Assembly (NCBI RefSeq): GCF_027596085.1
Contig: NC_072469.1
Span: 15,940,238-16,004,237 of the forward strand
Source: Anoplopoma fimbria
Lineage: Eukaryota; Chordata; Actinopteri; Perciformes; Anoplopomatidae
Direction: 5' to 3'
Length of the DNA: 64,000 bases
Below, piece after piece: positions 1 to 10,686 of this stretch (position 1 is the first letter of the stretch; every line of letters begins with the position of its first letter). The translations under genes were made by a program, and so were the position numbers. Under the pieces are notes generated by a model, which made no database searches, was not told the origin of the DNA, and saw only the letters and a program-made list of their open reading frames with translations.

Positions 1-2252
1 ACTGAATTTGAAAAAAATAAAAAACAATGCAAGGGAGGCGCCCAAGTTGAATGCTGTTTACATAAGGTTTAGTGTCTGTGTCCAATAGCTCGAAACCACA
101 TATTATTACATTATACACAGGAATGTGGTCCTGGCTTTTCTATTGATGGCTTCTTCCCGGTGCGTCTTTTTTTGAATCTTTTGCTGGAAACCAAAATGTG
201 ATTTGACTTAACCCTCACAACAACAACTCTAGTGACCAGCCATCATTCAACGTAATGAATGCAAAATTGCAAATGCATAGCGTGGAGCACCAAAGTCCAT
301 AAGGGAAACCTGTCAAACTCATCACTTAATAGTCAAGATCATAAGCCTTATATACTGTTCAGAATAGACTGGTCTGTCACATGCTCACTGCTTCTTTGTA
401 ACACTTGTCTATTTTGTCCACAGGGCCTGAAAACCCAGGATTGTCAGGATGATGTCCACGTTAGCTTTGCCCAACTACTGAGTGAGATCAACAAGGCTGA
501 CGCTCCGTATGCCCTCAGTGTTGCTAACAGGCTGTACGGGGAGCAGTCCTACCTGTTTGTTGAGGTGTGTTTGTGAGTCTGTTGTGCTCAGCGTGAATTC
601 AATAATTGGTGAGAAAATGAACTCACAAATTAAACTCAGTAAATATAAAACCTTTTTGGAGAATTTTTTTTTATATCAGAGAGAAGCAGACAGAAGGGTC
701 TACAATATGTGTTTGAAGGATATTTTGAGGATGTCAAACTGATTCAGCAGCGAAAACAGGTTAAAAAGATAAAGTTAGAAGCTGAAGCTGACAGACCAAA
801 GTGTTCAACAGACAATAGGAAAAATTAAAAAAGACAATACAAATTAAGAAACTATCCTGTTCTTGTAAAGCCAAGCCATGCATGTGTATACATTCAGTAT
901 ACCTTCAGAAGCTAGCGTTTCAGCTCCCCACTCATGTTGGCTTATTTCAAAATTTGGGAGTAACAAATCCATTCATTGTTCAAAGAACTGAAATCAATTT
1001 ACAATTTACAAATGAACTCATGCAAATTACATTGTATTCCTTGAAGTATTTATTCTTTATGGATTGTTTAATGTGAGTATCTAATGTGTGGTGTGAGTAT
1101 TCAAATGTACTGTTTATGCTTCCAGGATTTCTTATCAGAAACCAAAGAGCATTACAACGCTGAGCTGGAGTCTGTGGACTTCAAAAACAGCGCAGATGCA
1201 GTCAGGATCAACATCAATAGCTGGGTGGAGAAGCAGACGCAAGGTAGATCTCACACACACTCATCAGTACATTACAAAGATTGGCCTCTTTTTTTTGGAG
1301 TGACCATAGTCTGCCATCTTCCAACTTGTATTTTAAAATGTTTCTTTCTCTCAAAGTGTTTGCTTTACTACTTAAACTGTTGAGTTCAACGCAACATTGG
1401 TGCTATTGATCATTTGATTTTCATTCAAAAGTGTCATAGACATTAGGTGGGTATTTGTGTTTACTGTCAGAAACTAGTTTTATTTGTATGCGTTGCCATG
1501 TTGTCTTTTAATCCTCCCCTGCCTCTGTGAAGCCTCAGGGATCAGTCTATGGTCTGGTTATTATGCCCTATTGTCACGTTACCATGAGGTCACATAATTC
1601 GCAAGCATTAGAGCGTTTTCCTTTTCTAGTTTCCATTCCCATTTTAGACTCTATCCTATATCAAGCAGTTATGGTTTGCCTCAGTTTAGGAATTGTATTA
1701 AAACTTATTTTGGTTATATGCATTCAATTAGAATTGTTATAGATCACTACAACGTATAAAACTATCCAATGAGAAAGTACATGATACTGTCGGTTTACAC
1801 CTAGGTTTTGAGTTGATGTTTACAAGTTTTTTTGACCCATCTTTACTTTAGGTTTTGTGCCCTTTTATGGGTTATATAATATTATTTTATTTTTAATTCA
1901 AAAACGATTCTACCTGATTTTAAATTTGAGCCTTGAGTTACTTGTTTTCATGCATCTCTTGTTCTTCTTCTTCAAGTAGTGTTGGTACTTCTAGAAGTTT
2001 TGGTGGAATAACAAATCCAATTTCCTGAGCTCCAGATGAAAATATTGCTAATGCCTGTGTCTGTGTCTCTGTCTTTATAATGATGTCTTTGGTAAATACT
2101 GCTCTACAGAAAAAATCAAGGACTTGCTGAGCCAGGGTGTGGTGGGCAACACGACCATGCTTGTCTTGGTCAATGCCATCTACTTCAAAGGCAACTGGAA
2201 CAAAAAGTTCAAGGAGGATTCTACTGTTGATGCTCAGTTTAGAATTAACAAG
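1..2252 (+). pseudogene. Truncated serpinb1-like gene, three internal exons (5' end off window)
   Basis: Three exons with intact frames and splice sites lie at 424-564, 1126-1243 and 2110-2252. They correspond to the middle of a clade-B (ov-) serpin: helix D region with [14 protein letters not shown], then the ESVDF and NSWVEKQTQ region, then the [11 protein letters not shown] strand. Phases are 0, 1 (G|AA giving Glu) and 0, as in the complete copy downstream. The exons for the rest of the fold, including the hinge and reactive-centre loop, are absent: after the donor at 2253 no [13 protein letters not shown] or [12 protein letters not shown] exon appears before the next serpin starts at 3763. 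The residue opening the first exon is Gly where the complete copy has Cys. The missing start lies left of base 1. I infer a 3'-truncated tandem duplicate, non-inhibitory if translated alone. It could instead supply alternative exons spliced to the downstream gene. Confidence 0.75.
27..564 (+). repeat. Duplicated serpin intron-exon block, near-identical to 6048-7244
   Basis: Bases 27-240 match 6048-6244 with scattered differences and small indels. Bases 231-564 match about 6912-7244 at roughly 97 percent, counting 4 substitutions in the 141-base exon. The copy at 6048-7244 carries about 660 extra bases (6245-6905) between the two matched parts. Similarity stops abruptly at the exon donor (565 versus 7245). 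Confidence 0.85.
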
Positions 2253-2839
2253 GTGACACTGCACTACCAAATTTCACACAGCTAGGTGAAACGCAGCGTT
2301 GGGGATAGTCAAAAGGGGGTGCTATCGATCCAATTTCTCCGGCCTCAGCCCGACACCCCAAAAATCTTGCTATTTTCGACGAGTCAGATTGATTTGCAAA
2401 ATTTCAAGAGTGTACGTTTATCCCAAGCACTTCTTTTCCCTGTTGAAAGACGCCAAATTTGAAGAACAATAGGTCCTACGCTCTGGGGCTGGGGCCCTAA
2501 TTATATGAGCACTTTCCTTCTTTTGGCAGGAATCTATTGTCATTGACAGCTCAAAACATTATATTAGCCTGTCTACTCTATGGAAAAACGATGTATTCAC
2601 AAATAGATCTAATATTTAATCCTTTATAAAAGTTTCTTTGCGTCAAGCCACAAACCCTAACCTCATGTTTGTATTACAGTAATAATATTTACTGTATAAT
2701 AATAAACTAATAACTTTAGAAAAACCGCGATGGCATCTTTTTCCACACGGCTTCCCTACAATGACATACGAGAATCAAGTCTTATTCCAATCCATGGGCT
2801 TGTTTAAAGAAGGCCTGGACAGCTTCTTGAGCTATGGGG
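2253..2839. other. Spacer between serpin copies, no gene
   Basis: There is no serpin exon here. Bases 2285-2520 form a GC-richer block with unusual composition (CCGGCCTCAGCCCGACACC, then TCGACGAGTCAG, then GGGCCCTAATTAT) that does not resemble the flanking introns. It may be a diverged interspersed repeat, but I cannot name a family. The rest is AT-rich unique-looking DNA. Confidence 0.4.
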
Positions 2840-3133
2840 TGTGACACATGCGCAGTGCAGCTGGGGCTGCTACGTAGGACGGCGCATGTTCAGGTGCTCT
2901 TCTGTTGCGCTCTGCCTGACAGAATTCCTTCACTGCGCATGCGTTGTACCCCGATGATATGACTCGTGACATCTCCTTTTTAACTATCCTTGATGAGAAT
3001 GCGGAAGCTCATTTGGCAAGGCTTTTCGGGGCGTGTCAGCTAGCGTGTAAATAATAAAACTGATGGTTTAAACTGAAGTCTTCCTGTGCGGAACAACTAT
3101 TGAACACTTGAGGAATACAAGAAAAGTCTGTCA
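2840..3133 (+). promoter_or_regulatory. Candidate promoter and non-coding exon 1 of the complete serpin gene
   Basis: A locally GC-rich stretch carries NRF1-like palindromic motifs (CATGCGCAGTGC near 2848 and CACTGCGCATGCGTTG near 2931). A good splice donor follows (TCA|GTAAGTAT, exon end 3133). Ov-serpin genes usually begin with a non-coding exon, and the coding exon at 3758 has its own acceptor just before the ATG, so an upstream 5'UTR exon is required. The transcription start is inferred, not seen. Confidence 0.4.
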
Positions 3134-3762
3134 GTAAGTATATGATGAGTTAAATTCAGATTGAGACGATGGGATTATTTAGTTTATATACAGTTGACGT
3201 GTTAATAGGAAGTTTACTTGTTTGTATAGGACAGGTTTAATGGGATTGTCAGTGTTATAGTTAGATGTTTGACAGGCATTTAATCTGGTTGACTTGTGGT
3301 CTGGCGTTGAGAATGAAGCACAGTAAATTCTAGTATATGTTATTCTAAATTGTAATATAGCTACTAAATGTAACATGATAAGTAGTCCCAGACCGATATT
3401 CACCATTTCAGCTGTTATTATTCCTTTGATAATCCGGAAGTGTAATACTTTCTAGAATTTATAGTGTTTTGTTATTTTATTTACAAAACATCATCTATTC
3501 AAGAAAGTATTTAATAAATGATGTTTTGTAAATAAATGAAATATAATTACAATCTGCTGGTAGATATGCATAGACACCAGCAACTATGCAGTTAATTTCA
3601 AAATAATCTTGAATTAATAATGAAAAATAATGAAAACGACTACCACTTTACTTTAATTATCACTAGTATATCTAGGTAAAGAGACAAAAACTTTTGAAAA
3701 CAATTTTAAAGGTTCGAATGCAATAATGAATGCTGCTCTCTCCTCCCTTATGTGTAGGCACA

Positions 3763-3946
3763 ATGGCATCACCAACCCCTCTGTCCAAGGCCAACACCAC
3801 CTTCTCTCTGGCTTTGCTCAAAAAGTTCGGAGATGACGACAAGACAGCGAATGTATTCTTCTCCCCTTTCAGCATCTCCTCAGCACTGGCTATGGTGATG
3901 CTTGGGGCCAGAGGAAACACAGCCACGCAGATGTCAGAGGTACAGA

Positions 3947-3987
<41 letters not shown>

Positions 3988-6900
3988 AACTGTCCTTGTT
4001 AAAAGTAAAAGATTAACATTAATGGCTTTGAGGGTTGGCGCACCTGGTTCAAAGTTACTTTGTGAAGCCTCGTTCGTTTGCCCGTTCGTTGGACAAAAGA
4101 ATGCAGGTTTCACACTGTGAAATGTACTCCATCAAAACACCACCACGGGCTGTGTTTCAAACAACAATGAAGATTGTGGGAGGAATTTCATAGGAATGAG
4201 GGGCAGTGTTACGTGCTGCAGATGTGTAGGCCCTCGTTCAGTATGAATCACCATTTATTTCCTTTTAGCGTCAGCAAAAAATAACAAAGATCTGCTCTGT
4301 TCAGACAGGTTTTTATGGGGGTTGGGGTCTTTGTTGTGTTACTAAGGGAACAAAATATTGAAGTGTAAGGGCAATAAAGATATAGGTAAAGTAATCTGTA
4401 CACGTTATCAGTTCCCATTAAGTTATGTGCAGCAGACCTGTCCACTTATCTGGCTTTGTGTCATACATTGAGTTTCTGAATGGATACCAGCATGAAGAAT
4501 ATTTTCAGTCCTAAACCCACGTGCTCCCAATCAGACAATGAATAGTAATAGTAGAAATAGTATTTTCATTTCAATCACAAATTTTACTCATACTATGCTA
4601 CCATGAACAATGTAGGAGCAGCAGCTGTTGAATGAATTTCCGAAGTTATAAGGAAGTATGGGATTCCTTTGGGGAAAAAAACATTGTTTGAACTTAATTT
4701 GTCTATCCAGTGATTATGACATTATAATAATAAAAACCAGAACATTTTTATAAATCTTAAGCAAAGACCCAGATAGCTCTTGGCTGGTGGAAGTGTGAGT
4801 ATGTGGGAGGGGCAGTGCTTCGCCCTAATTCCACCACATTTTCAACAGTCATTTGCAATGACAATATTGTGAAATATTACAGAAGAAAGTGATTAAGAAG
4901 ATAAAGGTGACAGTCATAGGGATAAGGTTATATAAAGCAACATGCAGGATCTTCATTGTAAGGGGGTTATGTTAACACATAGGGTAATATAATAGCAACT
5001 ATTAACATTATTTTCTCCTTTTTGTTCCCTGCTGTCATCAAATGTGGTGACAGCAGCGTTATTAGCAGGCTGCTTGACAGGGTCAAGGACAAAGTTAGTG
5101 TTATAAATACAACCTTTTATGAAAGAGTACGCTGTGCAAAGCAAGTATCTCTCTCCCATTGTGTCCTTTGTATAAAGGCTAGGTTTGTTCCAGAAGGTGG
5201 AAGCATTCAGCCAACAGTTTGTGCAAGCATGACTAAGTGTGTAAGGAAGTGAGGGGCGTGTGAGTGAATAAAAGAGAGCAGAGGTGATAGTGACATGTGG
5301 CCGCTTATGAGGATTTGAGTTTTAGCAGCCAGTTACAAAAATTGCAGTTGAGTGAACAGTTTTTTCTTCTAACTTGGTCATTAGCCAGCATTCCAACTGC
5401 TGCTTACCACACACTCCAGTCCGTTAGAGAAAAAGAAATGTGGGGATCAGCAATTTCATCATCCTGGATTGCAAGAACTTGTCATTTGTCTTCCTGTCAA
5501 CCATAAACATAATGATTCAATCCAAAATTTGTAGCTGTCATCATCTCCGTATTTGTTTGTGCTGGAGGGGGGTTTAGAACATCAGAGAAGCGCTTTACTT
5601 AACAAATAATATAATTGTATTCACTTCCTGAGATCAGTATGACTTGGTATCATTTTTTATCCATCTTCCAAATACGGTTAATGTCCTGCAACCCACCAAT
5701 TACTGCTAGGATGATATTTTGACTTCCTGTCCAGAGAAACATGGTGTCTAACCTAACAGTCAACACAACTGAACCCCTACTGTAGGTCCTCCGCTTCACT
5801 GAGGCAGAGAAGCCACGGGATGCAGGAGCAGAGCAGATGCAGATGCAGCAGAAGGCAGTCTTTAAACTGCCACCATATCTGCGGAAGATGGTAACAGAGC
5901 GGAGGAAAGATAAACTAACTGAGGGGCATTTTACTAACAGTCTGGTGTCATCTGGTGAGGGGATCCTCTGAGTCAAAGAGTTGGTGGTTCAAGAGAGTTT
6001 TGTGCATGTTTTCACTTTGCTTTGCTTTGCTTGCTGATCTCCGAACAATGCAAGGGAGGCACCCAAGTTGAATGCTGTTTACTGAAGGTTTATTGTCTGT
6101 GTCCAATAGCTCGAAACCACATATTACATAAAACAAAGGAATGTGGTCCTGGCTTTTCTATTGATGGCTTCTACCTGGTGTGTGTTTTTTTTTTTATCTC
6201 TTCTTGGAAACAAAAGTGTGATTTGACTTAACCCTCACAAAAAAACTAGGAAAATAGTGTACAGACAAATTAAGCTGTTTCCTTTTGGTTATATGCCTTA
6301 TTCTTGTTTAAAACCTTCTTGGATGTGGTTAACACCAAATTCAACAAACGACAGGATGACTTTCTACGAAAATTACCTCTCTGAATTCAGCTGAATGAAG
6401 AGTTTTTTTGAAGATAACCATGTTAATAAAAACGCGGTGGAGGGAATGGTGTGCGTCTTCATGTGGATGTGTCCTGAATGGCTGGTCCACGCTTGGGCAG
6501 GCAGTTCCATGGGTTCTCCAAAGTCTGCGTTAAAGTGTTTTTATTGTATTTTTATTTTGCCTTTTGCCATATTTTTTAGTCGGTGTTGGGTTTTTTGCAT
6601 TAACAATGACATGTAATTGATTAAGGTGTTCTCAGATACAATTTGTACAGTATGTTGATAGTGAAATACTGAAAGCCTTCAACTTGAAGGGGTATTTCTG
6701 TACAAAAAAAAAAGATCATACCCATTAAGTGATGAGAAGGTCCAAGCAATCCATTTCTTTACCAGTACATCAATATGGCTCAATCTTTCTTTGTTATAGA
6801 TTTTGTGCTGATTCCTTACCTTTTTGAGTTTTCTAACGACAAATTAATTGTCAAGAGAGGGCTTTGCAACCAAACATATCAGGAAATATTTCAGGTGAGC

Positions 6901-9027
6901 GACTGCATACTCTAGTGACCCGCCATCATTCAACGTAATGAATGCAAAATTGCAAATGCATAGTGTGGAGCACCAAAGTCCATAAGGGAAACTTGTCAAA
7001 TTCATCACTTAGTCAAGATCATAAGCCTTATATACTGTTCAGAATAGACTGGTCTGTCACATGCTCACTGCTTCTTTGTAACACTTGTCTATTTTGTCCA
7101 CAGTGCCTGAAAACCCAGGATTGTCAGGATGATGTCCACGCTAGCTTTGCCCAACTACTGAGTGAGATCAACAAGGCTGACGCTCCGTATGCCCTCAGTG
7201 TTGCCAACAGGCTGTACGGGGAGCAGTCCTACCTGTTTGTTCAGGTGTGTGTGTGTGTTAGCATTTGTGTAGTTTACATATTAGTCTGGAGTGAATGGGA
7301 GGCACACATAGCTTTGTGAGAAGGAATGGTGAATGAGGGAGTAGACAGTCAGCCACCATACAAACAAGTAAAACAATGGAAATACTTCTTCGGCTGTTAC
7401 TACTACTAACTAAAGTTAAGCAAACAGAATATTTGTTTTTGTGATCAGAAACAGTAAATGTGTCATTGATGATTCCAGGATTATTTAGGACAAACCAAGA
7501 AGCACTACAGTGCAGAGCTGGAGTCTGTGGACTTCGTGGGCAGCTCAGAGGCGGCCAGGCTCAACATCAACAAATGGGTGCACGACCAGACACAAGGTGG
7601 ATCATACAGACCAACATACATGGAAACATGGCAAAAGGCCTGCCTCTATTTGTGTGACATTGCTTCACGTTTGTGTTTGTTTTGATCGGCAGGTAAAATT
7701 AAGGACTTGCTGGCCATGGGTGTGGTGGACAGCCTCACCAGGCTGGTGCTGGTCAATGCCATCTACTTCAAGGGCAACTGGAACAAGCAGTTTACAGAGA
7801 GCGCCACAGGAGATGTTCAGTTTAGAATTAACAAGGTAACACTGCTCAAAGAAAACATTCAGTTGACTAAAACTGACTCAAAAGTCAGTTTATATTGTTT
7901 TTTAAAACTGTATTGCTTGGTAGCACATATCATGAAGGCCATGGAGGTTGATTTTCACTTCTTCATTGAAAGAAGTTAAAAATTAAATGAAAATAATTCA
8001 ACATCCATGGCAGGAAACCTGAACATATGAGATAGAGGAAATACAGGATTTATATCACATAATAAAAAGGCATTTGTCTGACATTTTTGTATTGCATACT
8101 AGTAAAGACTTGGAAGAAGCATTTCCCAACGCGTAAATCATAGGTTGCTACTCTGCATTAGAAAAAGTTTTTGTTCAAGTAAGCAGGGTATGAGTCACCA
8201 GCCACATCTATGTGGTGTTTCACATTGACAAATGGTTCTACCAAGGTAAACATTTTTAAGAGGTTGCACTTCTCTCAGAGTAATAACAAGTGACCTCATT
8301 TTGAACTTTTAGACAAAATGCTAGAAATGCATGAAGTCGTTTTTTCAACAGTAAAAAAGAACCCAAAACCCTTTTATATATAGTTTGTTGCACCTCTGAC
8401 CACACCCAACAGTGATGTCACTATGTACTGATCACACCCTGCGGTACACTTCTACACCATTGCAACAAGGTGATGTGTACGAGACTTCAGTTGGTGTCAA
8501 GTTTCTCTTCAAGCTTGCGTATTATTCTGCTTGTTTTCAGAATGAAACCAAGCCAGTGAAGATGATGCACCAGAAATCAAAGTTCCCTTTCACCTACATC
8601 CCGGAAGCCAACTGCCAGGTAACGAGTTCATTGATCAATTCGTACAGTCTTTCGGACCATCAACAAATTGTTAAGTGACCACGCAACAGCTGAACCAATC
8701 GTGTATAACCTTTGTTAATAAAGGTTAAGAAGGATTTTGTGAGACTTCCATGTAATGTGAATGATTCAAAAGAGAATGCATGAGGTTTTGATTGTGATCC
8801 ATTTAACCATAACTGTGAAACTAAATGCCTACCAATTTTTTTTGTTGTTGTTGAATGTAATCCCATAAAATATCTTGTTAATACATAAAAAATAACCTTG
8901 CAGTAAAATTTGAAACCCGCTGTTGGACAGATCCTTGAGATGCCTTACAAAGGAAAGGAGCTCAGCATGCTCATCCTTTTACCCAATGAGGTGGAGGACA
9001 GTACAACCGGTCTGGAGAAGGTAGGAC

Positions 9028-9082
<55 letters not shown>

Positions 9083-9716
9083 CTCTCATAAAGAAACCCG
9101 CAAGACGCAGACAAACAAATCATTGATTGTGTACCCACCCCTAGCTGGAGAAGGAGCTGACCTATGAGAACTTTATGGAGTGGACTCGCCCAGACATGAT
9201 GGATGAAGTTCAGGTCCAGGTGGGGCTTCCTCGGTTCAAGATGGAGGAGAACTACGACATGAAGAAAGTCCTGGTCAGCATGGGCATGGTGGACGCTTTC
9301 GAGGCATCAATGTGTGACTTCTCTGGTAGGACGTGTGCCTGGATCATATCAGATACATTCATTATCATCAAAAGAACAGTCACACGAAATCTGCACTGGC
9401 TCCCGTCAACGTGCTCAACGTTCCTCTCATGTAGGGTGGGACATGGCGTTGTGTTTATTTAAAATATTCCATCTCTTCCTCTTCTGTGACAGGAATGGCT
9501 CCCGGCAACGACCTGGTGCTGTCCAAAGTCGTCCACAAGGCTTTCGTGGAGGTCAACGAGGAGGGAACCGAGGCCGCTGCTGCCACAGCTGGTATTATGA
9601 TGCTGCGCTCTGCCATGCCAGCGACCTTCATCGCCAACCACCCCTTCCTCTTCTTCATCCGACACAACCCCTCCATGACCATTCTCTTCTCTGGCCGGTA
9701 CTGCTCCCCTGAGTGA
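3763..9716 (+). CDS. serpinb1: Leukocyte elastase inhibitor-like serpin (clade B1)
   Basis: Clade-B serpins are signal-peptide-free, mostly cytoplasmic inhibitors that trap serine proteases by cleavage of the reactive-centre loop. Nine coding exons join in frame: 3763-3939, 5786-5890, 7104-7244, 7479-7596, 7693-7835, 8541-8618, 8931-9020, 9145-9325 and 9493-9716 (stop TGA), giving about 418 residues. The usual length is about 380, and the extra 35 come from the CD-loop exon. The ATG follows an acceptor (TGTGTAG|GCACA) and opens [14 protein letters not shown], the usual ov-serpin start without a signal peptide. Hallmarks in order are [49 protein letters not shown], the hinge [12 protein letters not shown], and [14 protein letters not shown] [10 protein letters not shown]. 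It sits downstream of a truncated copy and upstream of a Tc1 element. Identification as clade B is strong. B1 rather than a close paralogue is likely. Confidence 0.92.
3951..3986. repeat. (AC)18 microsatellite beside a serpin splice donor
   Basis: A pure AC run starting 12 bases after the exon 1 donor (GT at 3940-3941). Confidence 0.95.
5786..5890 (+). CDS. serpinb1: CD-loop exon of the complete serpin
   Basis: The exon encodes 35 residues ([14 protein letters not shown], then a Gln/Met-rich run, then LPPYLRKM). It lies between CTGTAG and a weak donor ATG|GTAACA and is phase 0 on both sides, so skipping it leaves the frame intact. It inserts into the loop between helices C and D, which varies most among ov-serpins and carries a longer insertion in SERPINB2. 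The weak donor suggests the exon may be alternatively included. Confidence 0.75.
9031..9079. repeat. (CA)24 microsatellite beside a serpin splice donor
   Basis: A pure CA run starting 11 bases after the exon end at 9020. Confidence 0.95.
9493..9716 (+). CDS. serpinb1: Terminal serpin exon with hinge and reactive-centre loop
   Basis: The exon encodes the hinge [10 protein letters not shown] followed by [10 protein letters not shown] and then [10 protein letters not shown]. Counting from the hinge in the standard way (Glu-Glu-Gly-Thr at P17-P14) puts Arg at P1 (codon 9606-9608) and Ser at P1'. Human SERPINB1 has Cys-Met at this place with aromatic or aliphatic neighbours. The small-residue hinge is intact, so an inhibitory serpin is expected, aimed at trypsin-like rather than elastase-like proteases. 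Confidence 0.88.
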
Positions 9717-10686
9717 GCACACCGTTTAGTGCAGTGTTTCTCAACAGGAAGGGGGAGAGGGGTACAATACTATCTACTATTGCAACAACTACTGGAAGAA
9801 TGTTGAAAATCACCACTCTGGAGTTCCTTATAGCTAATCACACCCTGAATTCCCGTCCTTTATCATCAACACCAGAATGACTGGTAAAAGCAGTGGTGTT
9901 GAAATTTCCTAAGTGTGGCTTTTCGTTAGCGTCGCCTCTGTGTGTATCCGGAGCATTACGTTCTTGCACTGTTTTATCTTTTGCACCTTATCTCATCTTT
10001 AGGATATGGTTTACTTTAAGTCTGTAATGCACGTATGACCAATTTGCTGCACCCTCACACCCTACCCTAGTTAATGTATACCATGAAACTCTAATGCATC
10101 TTATCTTAAGCCTTATACCCTTTGAAAGAATTTGCCTTAATCACAATTTCTATTTTTCAACCTCTAGCACAGACGTCAACTTAACTTTACACCATATGAA
10201 TATACAACTGTTGCAAGATTTACTGCACTTTATCTACAGTACATGCAATTACAGAGTTTTATATGTTCAGTAAACCAAAGAGAATAATGTGATGAAGTCA
10301 CATTGTCAGATAAATATGTCCTTGGTGATTGGTGTAATCAAGGAAAGTGCAGTTATTTGTAATTGTACAATTATGCATATAATGATTATAGACCATAAAG
10401 AAAAAGAGCTTGCATGAAGGTTTGAACTTACATTGAGTCCAGGCCATTTTGTATATCCTTACGCTTCTACATTTGGAATAAAAGTGTGTGGTTCAAAAAT
10501 ATTGTTTGTCACATTTAAATGATTTTCTGAGATCTGGTGCAGTCGATTGTGTAAGATGGATAACCTGTAGTTGGATCGGTCATTGTGGTTTGTGTGTTAA
10601 TACTACACTGGTTGTCTATGAGACGCCTTTAACTTACTGTTAATGTTTAACCCCAGCTGACAGTAGTAATGCTTTGGTGAATTATA
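9717..10686 (+). other. 3' UTR of serpinb1-like gene
   Basis: AT-rich non-coding DNA follows the stop codon. A polyadenylation signal AATAAA lies at 10477-10482, about 760 bases after the stop, which fits a transcript end near 10500. The remaining bases up to the transposon show nothing else. Confidence 0.6.

Noticed and set aside
1938..2270. 110-codon minus-strand frame over the truncated serpin's last exon
   Set aside because: The plus strand of the same bases encodes the conserved serpin strand [11 protein letters not shown].
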